From assembly GCF_902726545.1 (NCBI RefSeq), contig NZ_CACVAD010000023.1, forward strand, positions 1-64,000: DNA of 64,000 nt, given 5' to 3'. This DNA is from Yersinia artesiana. Lineage in GTDB: Bacteria; Pseudomonadota; Gammaproteobacteria; Enterobacterales; Enterobacteriaceae. How positions within the stretch are numbered: position 1 is the stretch's first letter; each line of letters starts with the position of its first letter. This document shows, piece by piece, positions 40,068-50,130 of this stretch. Below the pieces are notes generated by a model. The model was not told where the DNA came from and searched no databases. It saw nothing but the letters and a program-made list of their open reading frames with translations. The translations under genes were made by a program, and so were the position numbers.

Positions 40068-40193
40068 TTTTATGGCCTGCGATGTAAGTAGTAAACTAAT
40101 AATGATTAGATTATCTGTTATCAAAGAAAAAAACGTTGCCATTTCTCCTTCTTTATCGCCAAATGGTAGAAATTTATTCTATGGTTACTCGCT

Positions 40194-40655
40194 ATGTTAG
40201 ATAAAATTGACCGTAAACTCCTGTGCATGTTGCAAGAAGATTGCACACAATCACTGCAAGTGCTGGCTGAGGCGGTTAATTTAACTTCCACGCCCTGCTG
40301 GAAACGTCTGAAACGCCTTGAGGATGAGGGGTTTATTCGTGGGCGTGTGGCATTGCTAGACAGTGAAAAATTAGGATTAGGACTCACCGCATTTGTACTG
40401 ATCAAGACACAGCAGCATAATAGCGGTTGGTATCAGGAGTTCGTCGAGTTCACCAAGCAGATGCCAGAGGTGCTGGCCTTCTATCGCATGGCGGGGGAGT
40501 ACGACTATTTGATGCAGGTCGAAGTTGCCGATATGAAAAGTTATGACAGCTTTTACAAACGTATGGTTAACGGCGTTCCGGGGTTGATTGATGTGACATC
40601 GAGCTTTGCGATGGAAAAAATTAAATACACCACCGTGTTGCCAGTTCCTGAGTGA
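40194..40655 (+). CDS. decR: Lrp/AsnC-family cysteine-responsive regulator DecR
   Basis: DecR (YbaO) activates cysteine-degrading genes in response to cysteine in E. coli. The 153-residue protein has an N-terminal helix-turn-helix (about 15-50, with [20 protein letters not shown]) and a C-terminal RAM ligand domain (about 65-140, with [16 protein letters not shown]). It is divergent from the desulfhydrase-like gene over 126 bases, where its operator probably lies. Confidence 0.93.
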   Translation: MLDKIDRKLLCMLQEDCTQSLQVLAEAVNLTSTPCWKRLKRLEDEGFIRGRVALLDSEKLGLGLTAFVLIKTQQHNSGWYQEFVEFTKQMPEVLAFYRMAGEYDYLMQVEVADMKSYDSFYKRMVNGVPGLIDVTSSFAMEKIKYTTVLPVPE

Positions 40656-40803
40656 TTCCCCGTTATTTTTCACATTGTGGGGTGTGGGCTGCTTGGCATC
40701 TATTGGGTATAAAAAACCATTTTAACGATGGTATTCTACTGCCCTGTCGCATTTAGCGAGCAAATACCGAGGTTATTCGGTGTCAGATCATGGATAAAAC
40801 TGC

Positions 40804-42570
40804 GTGAGATTGTTTGCACAACTAGGCTGGTATTTCCGCCGTGAATGGCGTCGCTATGTAGGGGCGGTGTTGCTATTAATCGTTATCGCTATCCTGCAAT
40901 TATTACCCCCTAAATTGGTTGGGGTCATTGTCGATGGCATCAGCACCAAACAGATGTCGACCAATATGTTATTGGTCTGGATTGGCGTGATGCTGGTAAC
41001 GGCCATCGTGGTCTATCTGTTGCGTTATGTTTGGCGAGTGTTACTTTTCGGGGCCTCCTATCAATTGGCCGTGGAGCTACGAGCGAATTTTTATCGGCAA
41101 CTTAGCCGCCAGGCTCCTGGGTTCTATTTACGTCACCGTACGGGCGATTTAATGGCTCGCGCCACGAATGATGTTGACCGCGTCGTTTTTGCCGCAGGTG
41201 AAGGCGTATTAACGCTGGTGGATTCGCTGGTAATGGGGTGTGCGGTGCTGATTGTCATGAGCACGCAAATCAGTTGGCAACTGACCTTGCTGTCATTGCT
41301 TCCCATGCCAGTCATGGCGGTGGTTATCAAATATTACGGCGATCAACTGCATCAGCGTTTTAAGTCAGCTCAGGGAGCATTTTCTGCTCTGAATAATCAG
41401 GCGCAGGAAAGCCTCACCAGCATCCGCATGATCAAAGCCTTTGGTCTGGAAAACAGTCAGTCGCAACAATTTGCGAAGGTTGCTGAAGAAGCGGGTGCCA
41501 AGAATATGTATGTCGCTCGTATTGACGCCCGTTTTGATCCCACCATTTATATTGCTATCGGTATCGCAAATTTATTAGCTATCGGTGGCGGTAGCTGGAT
41601 GGTGGTCAATCACAGCATCACCTTAGGGCAGTTAACCAGCTTTGTGATGTATTTAGGGCTAATGATCTGGCCGATGCTGGCGCTGGCGTGGATGTTCAAT
41701 ATTGTTGAACGCGGCAGTGCTGCCTATAGTCGTATCCGTAGTTTGCTGGAAGAAGCGCCAGTCGTGAAAGATGGCGACATCGCATTATCAAACGATCGCG
41801 GCACGTTAGCGGTGAATATTCGTCATTTCTATTACCCAGAAGCTGAAAAACCAGCTTTACACGATGTATCACTGAAATTGGCACCGGGGCAGATGTTAGG
41901 TTTATGTGGGCCAACGGGTTCCGGTAAAAGCACCTTATTGGCATTAATTCAGCGGCAATTCGATGTTGATGACGGCATGATTTGTTATCAAGGGCATCCG
42001 CTGTCTGATATCCGCTTGCATGACTGGCGTGGGCGTTTATCAGTGGTCAGCCAGACACCTTTCTTATTCTCTGATACGGTCGCGGGCAACATTGCATTAG
42101 GTAAACCTGATGCCACTCAGGATCAAATCGAACGCGCTGCTCGTTTAGCCAGCGTACATGAAGATATTTTGCGTCTCCCGCAGGGGTATGACACTGAGGT
42201 GGGGGAGCGCGGTGTGATGCTGTCCGGTGGGCAAAAACAGCGGATTTCTATTGCTCGGGCATTGTTGTTGGATACTGAAATTCTGATCCTTGATGATGCA
42301 CTTTCTGCAGTTGATGGTCAGACCGAACATGAAATCTTAAAAAACCTGCGCGAATGGGGCGAGCATCGTACCGTGATTATTAGCGCACACCGCCTTTCTG
42401 CTTTAACTGAAGCCAGCGAAATCCTGGTGTTGCAGCATGGTGGAGTGATGCAACGCGGTACGCATAATGTATTGGTGAATCAGTCTGGCTGGTATCGGGA
42501 AATGTATCGCTATCAACAATTAGAGGCAGCATTGGATGATGGTGAGCCGGAGGCCAAAACCGATGAGTAA
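40804..42570 (+). CDS. mdlA: ABC exporter half-transporter MdlA
   Basis: MdlA is a membrane-ATPase fusion thought to pair with MdlB as a heterodimeric exporter; the substrate is unknown. The 588-residue protein has six membrane helices (about 15-310), Walker [10 protein letters not shown] near residue 369, signature LSGGQKQR and Walker [10 protein letters not shown]. The Walker B is followed by Asp rather than the usual catalytic Glu, so this may be the degenerate ATP site of the pair. Start GTG. It overlaps mdlB by 8 bases. Confidence 0.95.
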   Translation: MRLFAQLGWYFRREWRRYVGAVLLLIVIAILQLLPPKLVGVIVDGISTKQMSTNMLLVWIGVMLVTAIVVYLLRYVWRVLLFGASYQLAVELRANFYRQLSRQAPGFYLRHRTGDLMARATNDVDRVVFAAGEGVLTLVDSLVMGCAVLIVMSTQISWQLTLLSLLPMPVMAVVIKYYGDQLHQRFKSAQGAFSALNNQAQESLTSIRMIKAFGLENSQSQQFAKVAEEAGAKNMYVARIDARFDPTIYIAIGIANLLAIGGGSWMVVNHSITLGQLTSFVMYLGLMIWPMLALAWMFNIVERGSAAYSRIRSLLEEAPVVKDGDIALSNDRGTLAVNIRHFYYPEAEKPALHDVSLKLAPGQMLGLCGPTGSGKSTLLALIQRQFDVDDGMICYQGHPLSDIRLHDWRGRLSVVSQTPFLFSDTVAGNIALGKPDATQDQIERAARLASVHEDILRLPQGYDTEVGERGVMLSGGQKQRISIARALLLDTEILILDDALSAVDGQTEHEILKNLREWGEHRTVIISAHRLSALTEASEILVLQHGGVMQRGTHNVLVNQSGWYREMYRYQQLEAALDDGEPEAKTDE

Positions 42571-44341
42571 AGTTCAGCAACTTTGGCCAACCTTCAAGCG
42601 CCTGCTTTCCTATGGTTCCCCCTATCGCAAACCATTAGGGCTGGCGGTGCTGATGCTGTGGGTTGCTGCGGCAGCCGAAGTCAGCGGCCCACTGTTGATC
42701 AGCTATTTCATTGACCACGTAGTGGCGAAAGGCACCTTACCGTTGGGATTAGTCAGTGGGCTGGCCTTGGCTTATTTGCTGCTGCAATTGCTGGCAGCCG
42801 CATTGCACTATTTTCAAGCATTGCTGTTTAATCGCGCGGCAGTCGGCGTGGTTCAACGGCTCAGGATTGAAGTGATGGATGCAGCTTTGCGCCAGCCTCT
42901 CAGTGCTTTTGATACTCAACCTGTCGGGCAATTGATTTCCCGTGTAACCAACGATACCGAAGTCATAAAAGATTTGTATGTGATGGTGGTGTCGACGGTA
43001 TTGAAAAGTGCGGCATTAATTGGTGCGATGCTGGTGGCGATGTTCAGTCTGGATTGGCGTATGGCGCTGATTTCCATTTGTATTTTCCCTGCGGTGCTGG
43101 TGGTTATGGCGATTTACCAGCGCTACAGCACGCCAGTGGTGCGCCGGGTTCGGGCCTATTTGGCCGATATTAACGATGGTTTTAATGAAGTCATTAGCGG
43201 AATGGGTGTTATTCAACAGTTCCGCCAGCAGGCGCGTTTTGGTGAGCGTATGGAGTCTGCCAGCCGTGCCCATTATAAGGCGCGGATGCAAACATTGCGT
43301 CTGGAAGGCTTTCTGCTGCGCCCACTGCTGAGCCTGTTTTCGGCCATGGTGCTGTGTGGTTTATTGCTGCTTTTCGGTTTCAGCCCGGAAGGTTCAGTCG
43401 GGGTTGGGGTGCTATATGCATTTATCAACTACCTTGGCCGCCTCAATGAGCCATTGATTGAATTGACATCACAGCAGTCGATCTTGCAACAGGCGGTGGT
43501 TGCGGGCGAGCGCATTTTCGATTTGATGGATCGCGTCCAGCAAGGATATGGTAGCGATGATCGCCCGCTGACCAGCGGCCATATTCAAGTGAAAAATGTC
43601 AGCTTTGCTTATCGCCACGATAAAATGGTGCTGCAAAATATTTCCCTTGATGTGCCTTCACACGGCTTTGTCGCTTTAGTTGGGCATACCGGTAGCGGCA
43701 AGAGTACCCTGGCAAATCTGCTGATGGGTTATTACCCGGTGCAGCAAGGCGAGATTTTACTTGATGGTCGCCCTCTGGCCGAATTATCACATCAAACTTT
43801 GCGACAGGGCGTTGCTATGGTGCAGCAAGACCCAGTGGTATTGGCTGATTCGTTTTTTGCCAATGTGACATTAGGCCGTGATATTAGTGAGCAACAAGTG
43901 TGGGATGCGCTGGAAACTGTGCAACTGGCCTCGCTAGTCCGTGCACTGCCTGATGGGCTACACAGTTTGCTTGGGGAGCAGGGCAACACGCTATCCGTCG
44001 GGCAAAAACAGCTATTGGCGATGGCACGCGTGTTGGTACAAGCGCCACAAATTCTGATTTTGGATGAAGCGACCGCTAATATTGATTCGGGCACTGAACA
44101 GGCCATTCAGCGGGCATTACAGCTGATTCGCAAAAACACCACGCTGGTGGTGATAGCTCACCGGCTTTCAACCATTGTTGATGCCGATACTATTTTGGTG
44201 TTGCACCGTGGTGTGGCAGTAGAGCAGGGTAAGCATCAAGAGTTGCTGGCGGCGCATGGGCGTTATTATCAAATGTATCAGTTGCAATTAGTCAGTGAAG
44301 ATTTGGCAGCTATTGATCAAGTCGAAACTGCGGTCAGTTAA
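42563..44341 (+). CDS. mdlB: ABC exporter half-transporter MdlB
   Basis: Partner of MdlA. The ATG at 42563 gives 592 residues starting [18 protein letters not shown] as in E. coli, and overlaps the mdlA end by 8 bases. Six membrane helices are followed by an ATPase with Walker [10 protein letters not shown], signature LSVGQKQL and Walker B ILILDEAT. The catalytic Glu is present, but the signature reads LSVGQ in place of LSGGQ. This asymmetry with MdlA is typical of heterodimeric exporters. Confidence 0.95.
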   Translation: MSKVQQLWPTFKRLLSYGSPYRKPLGLAVLMLWVAAAAEVSGPLLISYFIDHVVAKGTLPLGLVSGLALAYLLLQLLAAALHYFQALLFNRAAVGVVQRLRIEVMDAALRQPLSAFDTQPVGQLISRVTNDTEVIKDLYVMVVSTVLKSAALIGAMLVAMFSLDWRMALISICIFPAVLVVMAIYQRYSTPVVRRVRAYLADINDGFNEVISGMGVIQQFRQQARFGERMESASRAHYKARMQTLRLEGFLLRPLLSLFSAMVLCGLLLLFGFSPEGSVGVGVLYAFINYLGRLNEPLIELTSQQSILQQAVVAGERIFDLMDRVQQGYGSDDRPLTSGHIQVKNVSFAYRHDKMVLQNISLDVPSHGFVALVGHTGSGKSTLANLLMGYYPVQQGEILLDGRPLAELSHQTLRQGVAMVQQDPVVLADSFFANVTLGRDISEQQVWDALETVQLASLVRALPDGLHSLLGEQGNTLSVGQKQLLAMARVLVQAPQILILDEATANIDSGTEQAIQRALQLIRKNTTLVVIAHRLSTIVDADTILVLHRGVAVEQGKHQELLAAHGRYYQMYQLQLVSEDLAAIDQVETAVS

Positions 44342-44515
44342 ATAATACGTTGTGGGGTCAAGCGGCCCCATCACTTTTCACTATTCTTCATTTCGCTGCT
44401 ATTACTTTTCATTTCAGTCAATAACTCTGCCAGCGCCTATCAGGAAATGTAGCCGCACCATAATCAGGCAAAACCATAGCGCGAATATACCGCCGTGCAC
44501 TTCTGTGACGCGTAT

Positions 44516-44532
44516 CGCACTAATTTGGTGCG
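44516..44532. promoter_or_regulatory. Predicted NtrC-binding site upstream of glnK
   Basis: The near-palindrome CGCACTAATTTGGTGCG matches the NtrC pattern (GCAC-N7-GGTGC). It is centred about 140 bases before the predicted sigma-54 start, an enhancer-like distance. Other parts of 44342-44742 show no gene. Confidence 0.7.
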
Positions 44533-44638
44533 CAAAAATTGTTCAATCCTCTCTATTTCATCACCGCGCTCTTGTGCTGCGCATCTCAATCCCCATTAGT
44601 TCGCCATTTCGGTATTAAATTCTCGTCAATATTATTTA

Positions 44639-44654
44639 TGGCATAGCCTTTGCT
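44639..44654 (+). promoter_or_regulatory. Predicted sigma-54 promoter of glnK-amtB
   Basis: TGGCAT-AGCCT-TTGCT fits the -24/-12 pattern TGGCAC-N5-TTGCA, with GG and GC elements at the required spacing. Start of transcription would be near 44665, about 78 bases before glnK. Together with the NtrC-like site it indicates nitrogen-limitation control. Confidence 0.75.
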
Positions 44655-44742
44655 TTACTTGTTTTAAGAAAGGTAAGTGTTTCGTGGAAGATAAGTATTT
44701 CGTGGCCGACATAAATTCGACTTAATTCGAGAAGGGGCAAAT

Positions 44743-45081
44743 ATGAAGCTGGTTACCGTGGTTATCAAACCATTTAAGTTGGAGGATGTGCGCGAAGCCT
44801 TGTCCTCAGTAGGTATTCAGGGGTTGACCGTAACCGAAGTGAAAGGATTTGGTCGCCAGAAAGGGCATGCAGAACTCTATCGGGGAGCGGAATACAGCGT
44901 CAATTTCTTACCCAAAGTGAAAATTGATATCGCGATTGCGGATGATCAATTAGATGAAGTGATTGATGTTATCAGTAAGGCCGCTTATACCGGAAAAATT
45001 GGTGACGGCAAAATTTTCGTTGCTGAATTGCAACGTGTTATTCGCATCCGTACCGGCGAAACAGACGAAGCAGCACTGTAA
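44743..45081 (+). CDS. glnK: PII signalling protein GlnK
   Basis: GlnK senses nitrogen status and plugs the AmtB channel when not uridylylated. The 112-residue protein carries the T-loop with the uridylylation site Tyr51 in ELYRGAEYSVNF, and the B-loop TGKIGDGKIF. Its location just before amtB and the sigma-54/NtrC elements upstream identify it as GlnK rather than GlnB. Confidence 0.97.
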   Translation: MKLVTVVIKPFKLEDVREALSSVGIQGLTVTEVKGFGRQKGHAELYRGAEYSVNFLPKVKIDIAIADDQLDEVIDVISKAAYTGKIGDGKIFVAELQRVIRIRTGETDEAAL

Positions 45082-45117
45082 CTTGCAGGCTCAAATTTAG
45101 TGAATAGGGATGGGTTG

Positions 45118-46410
45118 ATGATGAAAAAACTTTTATCCGTGTTGGGCCTGAGTTCGGTAGCAATGCTACCTTCTTTGGCAATGGCTGCTGCACCGGCGGT
45201 AGCTGACAAAGCAGATAATGCCTTTATGATGATTTGCACCGCGTTGGTGCTGTTTATGACCGTGCCCGGTATTGCCCTGTTCTACGGCGGCCTGCTGCGT
45301 TCCAAAAACGTATTGTCGATGATGACTCAGGTCATGGTGAGTTTTGCACTGATTTGTGTCTTGTGGGTTCTGTATGGTTACAGTCTGGCGTTCAGTACGG
45401 GCAATGCGTTCTTTGGTAACTTCGATATGGCGATGCTCAAAGGCATCGGCCTGACCAGCTTGAGCGGTACCTTCTACCAATATATCCATGTGGCGTTCCA
45501 GGCCTCTTTCGCCTGTATCACCGTGGCTCTGGTGGTGGGTTCATTTGCTGAGCGTATCCGTTTCTCTGCGGTACTTATTTTTGCTGTGCTGTGGTTCACC
45601 TTCTCGTACCTGCCAATGGCGCACATGGTATGGGGTGGCGGTTTCCTGGCAATGGACGGCGCACTGGACTTTGCGGGCGGCACTGTAGTGCATATTAACG
45701 CCGCGATCGCGGGGTTGGTAGGGGCTTACTTACTGGGTAAACGTGCCGGTTTTGGTAAAGAGGCATTTAAACCTCACAACTTACCGATGGTGTTCACCGG
45801 GACGGCAATTCTGTATATCGGCTGGTTTGGTTTCAATGCTGGTTCAGCCAGCGCCGCGAATGAAATCGCTGCATTGGCTTTCTTGAACACCGTTGTTGCA
45901 ACCGCAGGTGCCATCCTTTCCTGGGTATTTGCTGAGTGGATTTTGCGTGGTAAGCCGTCTCTGTTAGGCGCATGTTCAGGTTGTATCGCCGGTTTGGTTG
46001 CGATTACACCTGCGGCAGGTACTGTTGGTGTCGGTGGTGCATTGATTATCGGCTTAGTGGGTGGGGTTGCCGGTCTGTGGGGTGTGGTTCTGCTGAAGAA
46101 ATGGCTGCGGGTGGATGATACCTGTGACGTGTTCGGTGTCCACGGCGTGTGCGGGATTGTCGGTTGTATCCTGACCGGTGTCTTCACCTCTGCCTCATTG
46201 GGTGGTACAGGTTACGCGGCTGGCGTCACCATGGGGCATCAAGTAGGTGTACAGTTGTTCAGCGTGGGTGTGTGTTTGGTCTGGTCTGGCGTGGTTGCTT
46301 TCGTTGCCTACAAAATTGCTGACCTGGTGGTTGGTCTGCGGGTACCTGAAGAGCAAGAACGCGAAGGTCTGGATGTCAACAGCCATGGCGAAAATGCTTA
46401 TAATCAGTAA
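45118..46410 (+). CDS. amtB: Ammonium channel AmtB
   Basis: AmtB is a trimeric inner-membrane ammonia channel regulated by GlnK. The ATG at 45118 lies 7 bases after AGGGA and gives 430 residues with a signal peptide ending near AMAAAPA, as in other AmtB proteins; ATG 45121 and GTG 45100 are alternatives. Eleven helices follow. Pore elements include the twin-His region VVHINAAIAGLVGAYL and VFGVHGVCGIVG. The C-terminal tail REGLDVNSHGENAYNQ is nearly identical to that of E. coli. Confidence 0.96.
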   Translation: MMKKLLSVLGLSSVAMLPSLAMAAAPAVADKADNAFMMICTALVLFMTVPGIALFYGGLLRSKNVLSMMTQVMVSFALICVLWVLYGYSLAFSTGNAFFGNFDMAMLKGIGLTSLSGTFYQYIHVAFQASFACITVALVVGSFAERIRFSAVLIFAVLWFTFSYLPMAHMVWGGGFLAMDGALDFAGGTVVHINAAIAGLVGAYLLGKRAGFGKEAFKPHNLPMVFTGTAILYIGWFGFNAGSASAANEIAALAFLNTVVATAGAILSWVFAEWILRGKPSLLGACSGCIAGLVAITPAAGTVGVGGALIIGLVGGVAGLWGVVLLKKWLRVDDTCDVFGVHGVCGIVGCILTGVFTSASLGGTGYAAGVTMGHQVGVQLFSVGVCLVWSGVVAFVAYKIADLVVGLRVPEEQEREGLDVNSHGENAYNQ

Positions 46411-46470
46411 GTTACGAATATCAGTAAGTTATTGCTGACAGTAGAATAAATAATAATGATGATAGCAACA

Positions 46471-46505
46471 GGGGCGATGGAAACATCGCCCCTTCTATTT
46501 TTTGC
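46471..46505 (+). terminator. Terminator after amtB
   Basis: Perfect 9-bp stem GGGGCGATG/CATCGCCCC with loop GAAA, followed by TTCTATTTTTT, about 60 bases after the amtB stop and abutting the tesB stop. Confidence 0.9.
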
Positions 46506-47368
46506 TATGAGCGATGTAAACGAATTACACCTTCCTGCACTGTAGAAGCCACCAAGACCCCATCCCGGTTATAGATTTGCCCGCGAACAAAGCCACGAGC
46601 ACCTGAAGCTGAGGTACTTTCTACCGCATACAACAACCAGTCATCAAGACGGAATGGGCGATGGAACCACATGGAATGATCGATTGTGGCGATTTGCACC
46701 CCCGGTTCAAGGAACCCAATCCCATGCGGCTGTAAGGCCGTCGGCAAGAAATTAAAATCAGAGGCATAACCCAGTAAATATTGATGAACTCGCAAGTCAT
46801 CCGGCATTGCGCCGTTAGCCTTAAACCAGACGTAGCGACTAGGTTCTGCTGTTGAACCTTGCAGTGGGTTGTGGAATCTCACCGGACGCATTTCAATCGG
46901 TTGATGGCCGATAAACTTATCCCGTACTTTTTCGGGGATTAAATGGGCAAATTTGCGGGCGATGTCCGTCTCAGACATTAATCCCTCCGGTGGCGGGACA
47001 TCCGGCATGGTATTCTGGTGTTCAAAACCGTCTTCCTGACTCTGGAACGATGCCGTCATATAAAAGATAGGTTTACCATTTTGAATTGCACTGACCCGAC
47101 GGGCGCTGAAACTGTTGCCATCGCGCAGTGTTTCTACGTCATAAATGATGGGTTTGCTGCTGTCCCCAGGACGTAAAAAATAGCTGTGAAATGAATGGAC
47201 CACCCGATCAGTGGGGACGGTCTGTTTTGCCGCATAAATCGCCTGGCCGACAACTTGTCCCCCGAAGACCTGACGTAAACCCAGATCTTCACTTTGACCA
47301 CGGAAAATCCCTTCTTCAATTTTTTCCAGAAAGAGTAAATCGAGCAGTTTTTCTAATGCCTGGCTCAT
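46505..47368 (-). CDS. tesB: Acyl-CoA thioesterase II
   Basis: TesB hydrolyses a broad range of acyl-CoA esters. The ATG at 47368 gives 287 residues with the N-terminus [12 protein letters not shown] as in E. coli; the upstream extension to 47395 is unsupported. Double hotdog fold; conserved segments include [31 protein letters not shown] and the active-site region [13 protein letters not shown]. Divergent from ybaY. Confidence 0.96.
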   Translation of the reverse strand: MSQALEKLLDLLFLEKIEEGIFRGQSEDLGLRQVFGGQVVGQAIYAAKQTVPTDRVVHSFHSYFLRPGDSSKPIIYDVETLRDGNSFSARRVSAIQNGKPIFYMTASFQSQEDGFEHQNTMPDVPPPEGLMSETDIARKFAHLIPEKVRDKFIGHQPIEMRPVRFHNPLQGSTAEPSRYVWFKANGAMPDDLRVHQYLLGYASDFNFLPTALQPHGIGFLEPGVQIATIDHSMWFHRPFRLDDWLLYAVESTSASGARGFVRGQIYNRDGVLVASTVQEGVIRLHRS

Positions 47369-47529
47369 GTTGTGGCCCCTGGTGGTTGAGTTCATACACA
47401 GTGTGCTGAATCATCAGGGCTATCGTCAATATATTGCTGTGAAACTGCTGTACGGCTGGAGATAGCCTTATAAGGAATAGTCTGATAAATGACTGAATCG
47501 GGAGAGAAACGGCAGGGACTAGCATATTG

Positions 47530-47538
47530 TGCTATAAT
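47530..47538 (+). promoter_or_regulatory. Predicted extended -10 promoter of ybaY
   Basis: TGCTATAAT is an extended -10 element with a perfect hexamer and no recognisable -35 box, a pattern compatible with sigma-S or sigma-70. A hairpin GCGAGTT/AACTCGC follows in the leader before ybaY. Confidence 0.5.
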
Positions 47539-47625
47539 TAGCTTGCTAGGTGGTTGAAGCCACTTATTAAACGCGAGTTTTTTTGGATAGAACTCGCATC
47601 TTAATAATAAGAAGGAGTGCGACCT

Positions 47626-48156
47626 ATGAAACCTTGGCAATCAAAAAAATTCTGGCAGATAGCGGGTGGGGCAGCATTGGTAGTCAGTTTAGCTGGGTGT
47701 GCCCACAAAGGGGCTGATGTTCCCGTTCCGGCTTCAACAGGAACCACGACAGCCGCTGCACCTATTGCACAACCTGCCGTACAAGGGACAGTGAATATCC
47801 GTGAGCGCATTGCCTTGCCACCTGATGCTGTCGTTACGGTAACGCTGTCGGATGCCTCACTGGCTGATGCACCAACGCGGGTTATTGCTCAGAAAGCGAT
47901 TCGCACCGAGGGTAAACAAGCACCCTTTACTTTTACCTTGCCGTTTAACCCAGCAGAGATTCAGCCAAATGCACGTATCATTGTGAGTGCAGCCATTACC
48001 CATAATGGTCAGCTAATGTTTATTACTGATACCATTCAGGAAGTGATTAATAATGGTACTGGTACTCAGGCTAACCTGCTGTTGGTTCCTGTGACCTCAG
48101 TTGCCATTGAAACCGCTCCTGTCGCGACCAGCACTGGTGCTGGGTCAATACAGTAA
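47626..48156 (+). CDS. ybaY: YbaY family lipoprotein
   Basis: Predicted lipoprotein with a C-terminal beta-rich domain. The signal peptide ends in the lipobox LAGC (VVSLAGCAHKG), followed by a Pro/Thr/Ala-rich linker and the conserved segment LPPDAVVTVTLSDASLADAP (a YscW-type lipoprotein domain). The ATG at 47626, 9 bases after AAGGAG, gives 176 residues; the GTG at 47617 abuts that site. E. coli ybaY lies at the same place, after tesB. Confidence 0.9.
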   Translation: MKPWQSKKFWQIAGGAALVVSLAGCAHKGADVPVPASTGTTTAAAPIAQPAVQGTVNIRERIALPPDAVVTVTLSDASLADAPTRVIAQKAIRTEGKQAPFTFTLPFNPAEIQPNARIIVSAAITHNGQLMFITDTIQEVINNGTGTQANLLLVPVTSVAIETAPVATSTGAGSIQ

Positions 48157-48208
48157 CTTTCTGATTGGCTTTATGCGCTACAGGGCATTGCTCCCTGTGG
48201 CGCTGAAG

Positions 48209-48571
48209 CTAGCCGTACTGCCAACGATATTGCTGTAAATCAATCCGCCCGGCAGGGCTTATTTCAATACCTTCCGCCAGTAATGCATTTTTCTGCCTGA
48301 GATAATCTTCTCCAATTAACGATATTTCGCCATGGCGATTAATCACCCGATGCCAGGGTAAAGCAGAGCCTTCAGGTAAGCGCTTTAGAACACCACCCAC
48401 CTGACGCGCGGCTCTGGGGGAGCCTATCAGCCGGGCGATATCACCATAGGTGGTGACTTGCCCATAGGGGATAGCAGCCACAACGTGAAATACCCGCTGA
48501 CGAAAGCTGTCCATTTTACTGTGTGCAGCTGCATCATCTGGATTTTTTAGTTCTATTTTTGTTGATGTCAC
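48209..48571 (-). CDS. atl: Alkyltransferase-like DNA-binding protein Atl (YbaZ)
   Basis: ATL proteins bind O6-alkylguanine in DNA and flag it for nucleotide-excision repair but cannot remove the alkyl group. The sequence has the alkyltransferase helix-turn-helix (GDIARLIGSPRAARQVGGVL) and the active-site segment LPWHRVINRHG, where Trp replaces the catalytic Cys of PCHRV. This is the ATL hallmark. The GTG at 48571 follows AGAGGA and gives 120 residues; the frame open to 48820 runs into the ffs promoter and is not credible as coding. Confidence 0.92.
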   Translation of the reverse strand: MTSTKIELKNPDDAAAHSKMDSFRQRVFHVVAAIPYGQVTTYGDIARLIGSPRAARQVGGVLKRLPEGSALPWHRVINRHGEISLIGEDYLRQKNALLAEGIEISPAGRIDLQQYRWQYG

Positions 48572-48753
48572 TGCGTCCTCTTTCTGATCTGTTTTCACTA
48601 TGATGGGGCAGGGCGGGATAGTAAGAAATAGAGCAGGATAAATTGAATAAAGGCAATAAATAACATTATCAGTGCATTTTTTGCCAGAAGAAAATAGATT
48701 TAGGTTTAACCTTGAACACCTGGGCAAGAAAGCACCAGTTAGCGCGTGTTGTC

Positions 48754-48782
48754 TTGCTATTTCGCAGTTCATGGCCGATAAT
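48754..48782 (+). promoter_or_regulatory. Predicted promoter of ffs
   Basis: TTGCTA (48754-48759), 17-base spacer, GATAAT (48777-48782), about 33 bases before the start of mature 4.5S RNA, consistent with a 5'-extended precursor. Confidence 0.45.
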
Positions 48783-48821
48783 GCCCACCGCTCCAGAGTA
48801 TAAGGAGCCGTTAACGTCAAT

Positions 48822-48934
48822 GGAGGCCCTGTTGGTTCTCCCGCAACACTAACTTGTGAACTCGGTCAGGTCCGGAAGGAAGCAGCCGCAGCAGGCGAGG
48901 TGTGTGCCGGGATGTAGCTGGCAGGGCCTCCACC
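48822..48934 (+). ncRNA. ffs: 4.5S RNA of the signal recognition particle
   Basis: The ends pair (GGAGGCCCTG with CAGGGCCTCC) and the apical domain contains the conserved SRP motif GGTCAGGTCCGGAAGGAAGC followed by GCAGC, with GTGTGCCGGGATGTAGCTGG on the return strand. Length (about 113) and sequence match E. coli ffs. With Ffh protein it targets membrane proteins to the Sec machinery. It lies just upstream of, and divergent from, atl. Confidence 0.97.
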
Positions 48935-49354
48935 ATTTCTGATAAATCAATATCTCACCTGATAGGCGTAGGTCACGGGTATTGTTTCCGCGAGCGCAGA
49001 TTCATCTGATAACTGAATGATGACATAAGATTATTCTCATTTATTTACAGATGGAATTTTCTATTTGTATTTTAGTTTTAGCCAATAATTAATAATATCT
49101 CTAAATTATTAGCAATCAGGCAGGTTTTTAATAAATTAAATAGTACATAACCGTACATCACTTAAATACTCTGATAACGCATTGGGCTACATCTAAACAC
49201 AGATATGCAATAACACGGGATTAAAGTTAACCTTCAATACCGTAACTCTATCAGGACGTTTATCTAACATTAAACACTTACAACCCGCTTGCTGCATTGA
49301 AGCCGATAACGATTATCGGCTCAACGTTGTGTGTCTTAACCAGCGTTAAGCAGA
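48935..49354. other. AT-rich intergenic region between ffs and ymoA, two hairpins
   Basis: About 420 bases without a convincing ORF. Perfect hairpins are AGCCGATAA/TTATCGGCT (49301-49321, 3-base loop) and CTTAAC/GTTAAG (49335-49350). Both lie just beyond the 3' end of ymoA (- strand) and may form its mRNA end; neither has a U-tract. Confidence 0.5.
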
Positions 49355-49558
49355 CTATTTCACATGTTGCCATACAGTAGGTGGAATTTTATCATAAAGT
49401 TTATTCATTGTGAGCTCTGCTAAGCGGTGGTCTGCTGCTGAGTAAAACAATTCCAGCTCATCGTCGGAAAGTTCGTACTTATTTTTTTCAATTACACGTT
49501 CCAATGTATCAATAGTCGTACATTTTCTTAAACGCATTAGGTAGTCAGTTTTTGTCAT
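49355..49558 (-). CDS. ymoA: Hha-family thermo-modulating regulator YmoA
   Basis: YmoA is a small nucleoid-associated protein that works with H-NS and, in Yersinia, represses virulence genes in a temperature-dependent way. The ATG at 49558 gives 67 residues starting [19 protein letters not shown] and ending PPTVWQHVK. This reads as the known YmoA sequence and differs from E. coli Hha mainly at the ends. It lies 46 bases after tomB in the same operon, as hha does. Its known proteases, ClpXP and Lon, are encoded elsewhere in this window. Confidence 0.96.
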   Translation of the reverse strand: MTKTDYLMRLRKCTTIDTLERVIEKNKYELSDDELELFYSAADHRLAELTMNKLYDKIPPTVWQHVK

Positions 49559-49604
49559 GGTGTTTTTTCTTCTCAATATAGAAATAATATAGGTCAACTA
49601 TCTC

Positions 49605-49973
49605 TTAAGTTTTCATCAGGGTACAGATGTATTCCCCTGAGAAAAGTCTGAATAAACGCTCTTTGGTTTTTTGCCAACGTTGCAATTCCGGATCATTGAT
49701 TCCATAACTACTAAACAGAGTATATGTATCGTCTAAATATTCTTCCACTAACTCCGAAAGGTCGCTGCCATCCGGGTATTTTATTTTAAAACTCATCACA
49801 AATGAAGCTATATGCTCGATCAAATCATTGAGTTGCAGGTTTACGGCAGAAGTCGGATCATTTACCCAGCCATGATGGCTATCACCGAGGGTTGCAATGC
49901 CTTCATCATACAAACTCTCGCACAGGAACTTCAATTGGGCAACGTCATGCCGCTTAGGTGAGTACTCATCCAT
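49605..49973 (-). CDS. tomB: Hha/YmoA antagonist TomB (YmoB)
   Basis: TomB counteracts Hha toxicity and affects biofilm; E. coli Hha-TomB behaves as an oxygen-dependent antitoxin pair. The 122-residue acidic protein starts MDEYSPKRHDVAQLKFLCES, keeping Cys18, the residue linked to Hha oxidation in E. coli, and has the conserved HGWVNDPTSAVNLQLNDLIEH. It is the first gene of tomB-ymoA. GGAGGGGATGAT precedes the ATG. Confidence 0.94.
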   Translation of the reverse strand: MDEYSPKRHDVAQLKFLCESLYDEGIATLGDSHHGWVNDPTSAVNLQLNDLIEHIASFVMSFKIKYPDGSDLSELVEEYLDDTYTLFSSYGINDPELQRWQKTKERLFRLFSGEYICTLMKT

Positions 49974-50130
49974 ATCATCCCCTCCGTAAACACTTAATTC
50001 GGTGTTGATAACACAATGTGAGTAGATCGGTAATCATATAAATGCAGGGGCTTATCAGAAACTAAATAAACTGGTCTTGCTATTAATATAAATCATTTCT
50101 CCGCTCACCGCGCAACTTTATTACTTAATC

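Noticed and set aside
48572..48820. N-terminal extension of atl
   Set aside because: Family length and a good ribosome-binding site support GTG 48571; the extension overlaps the ffs promoter.
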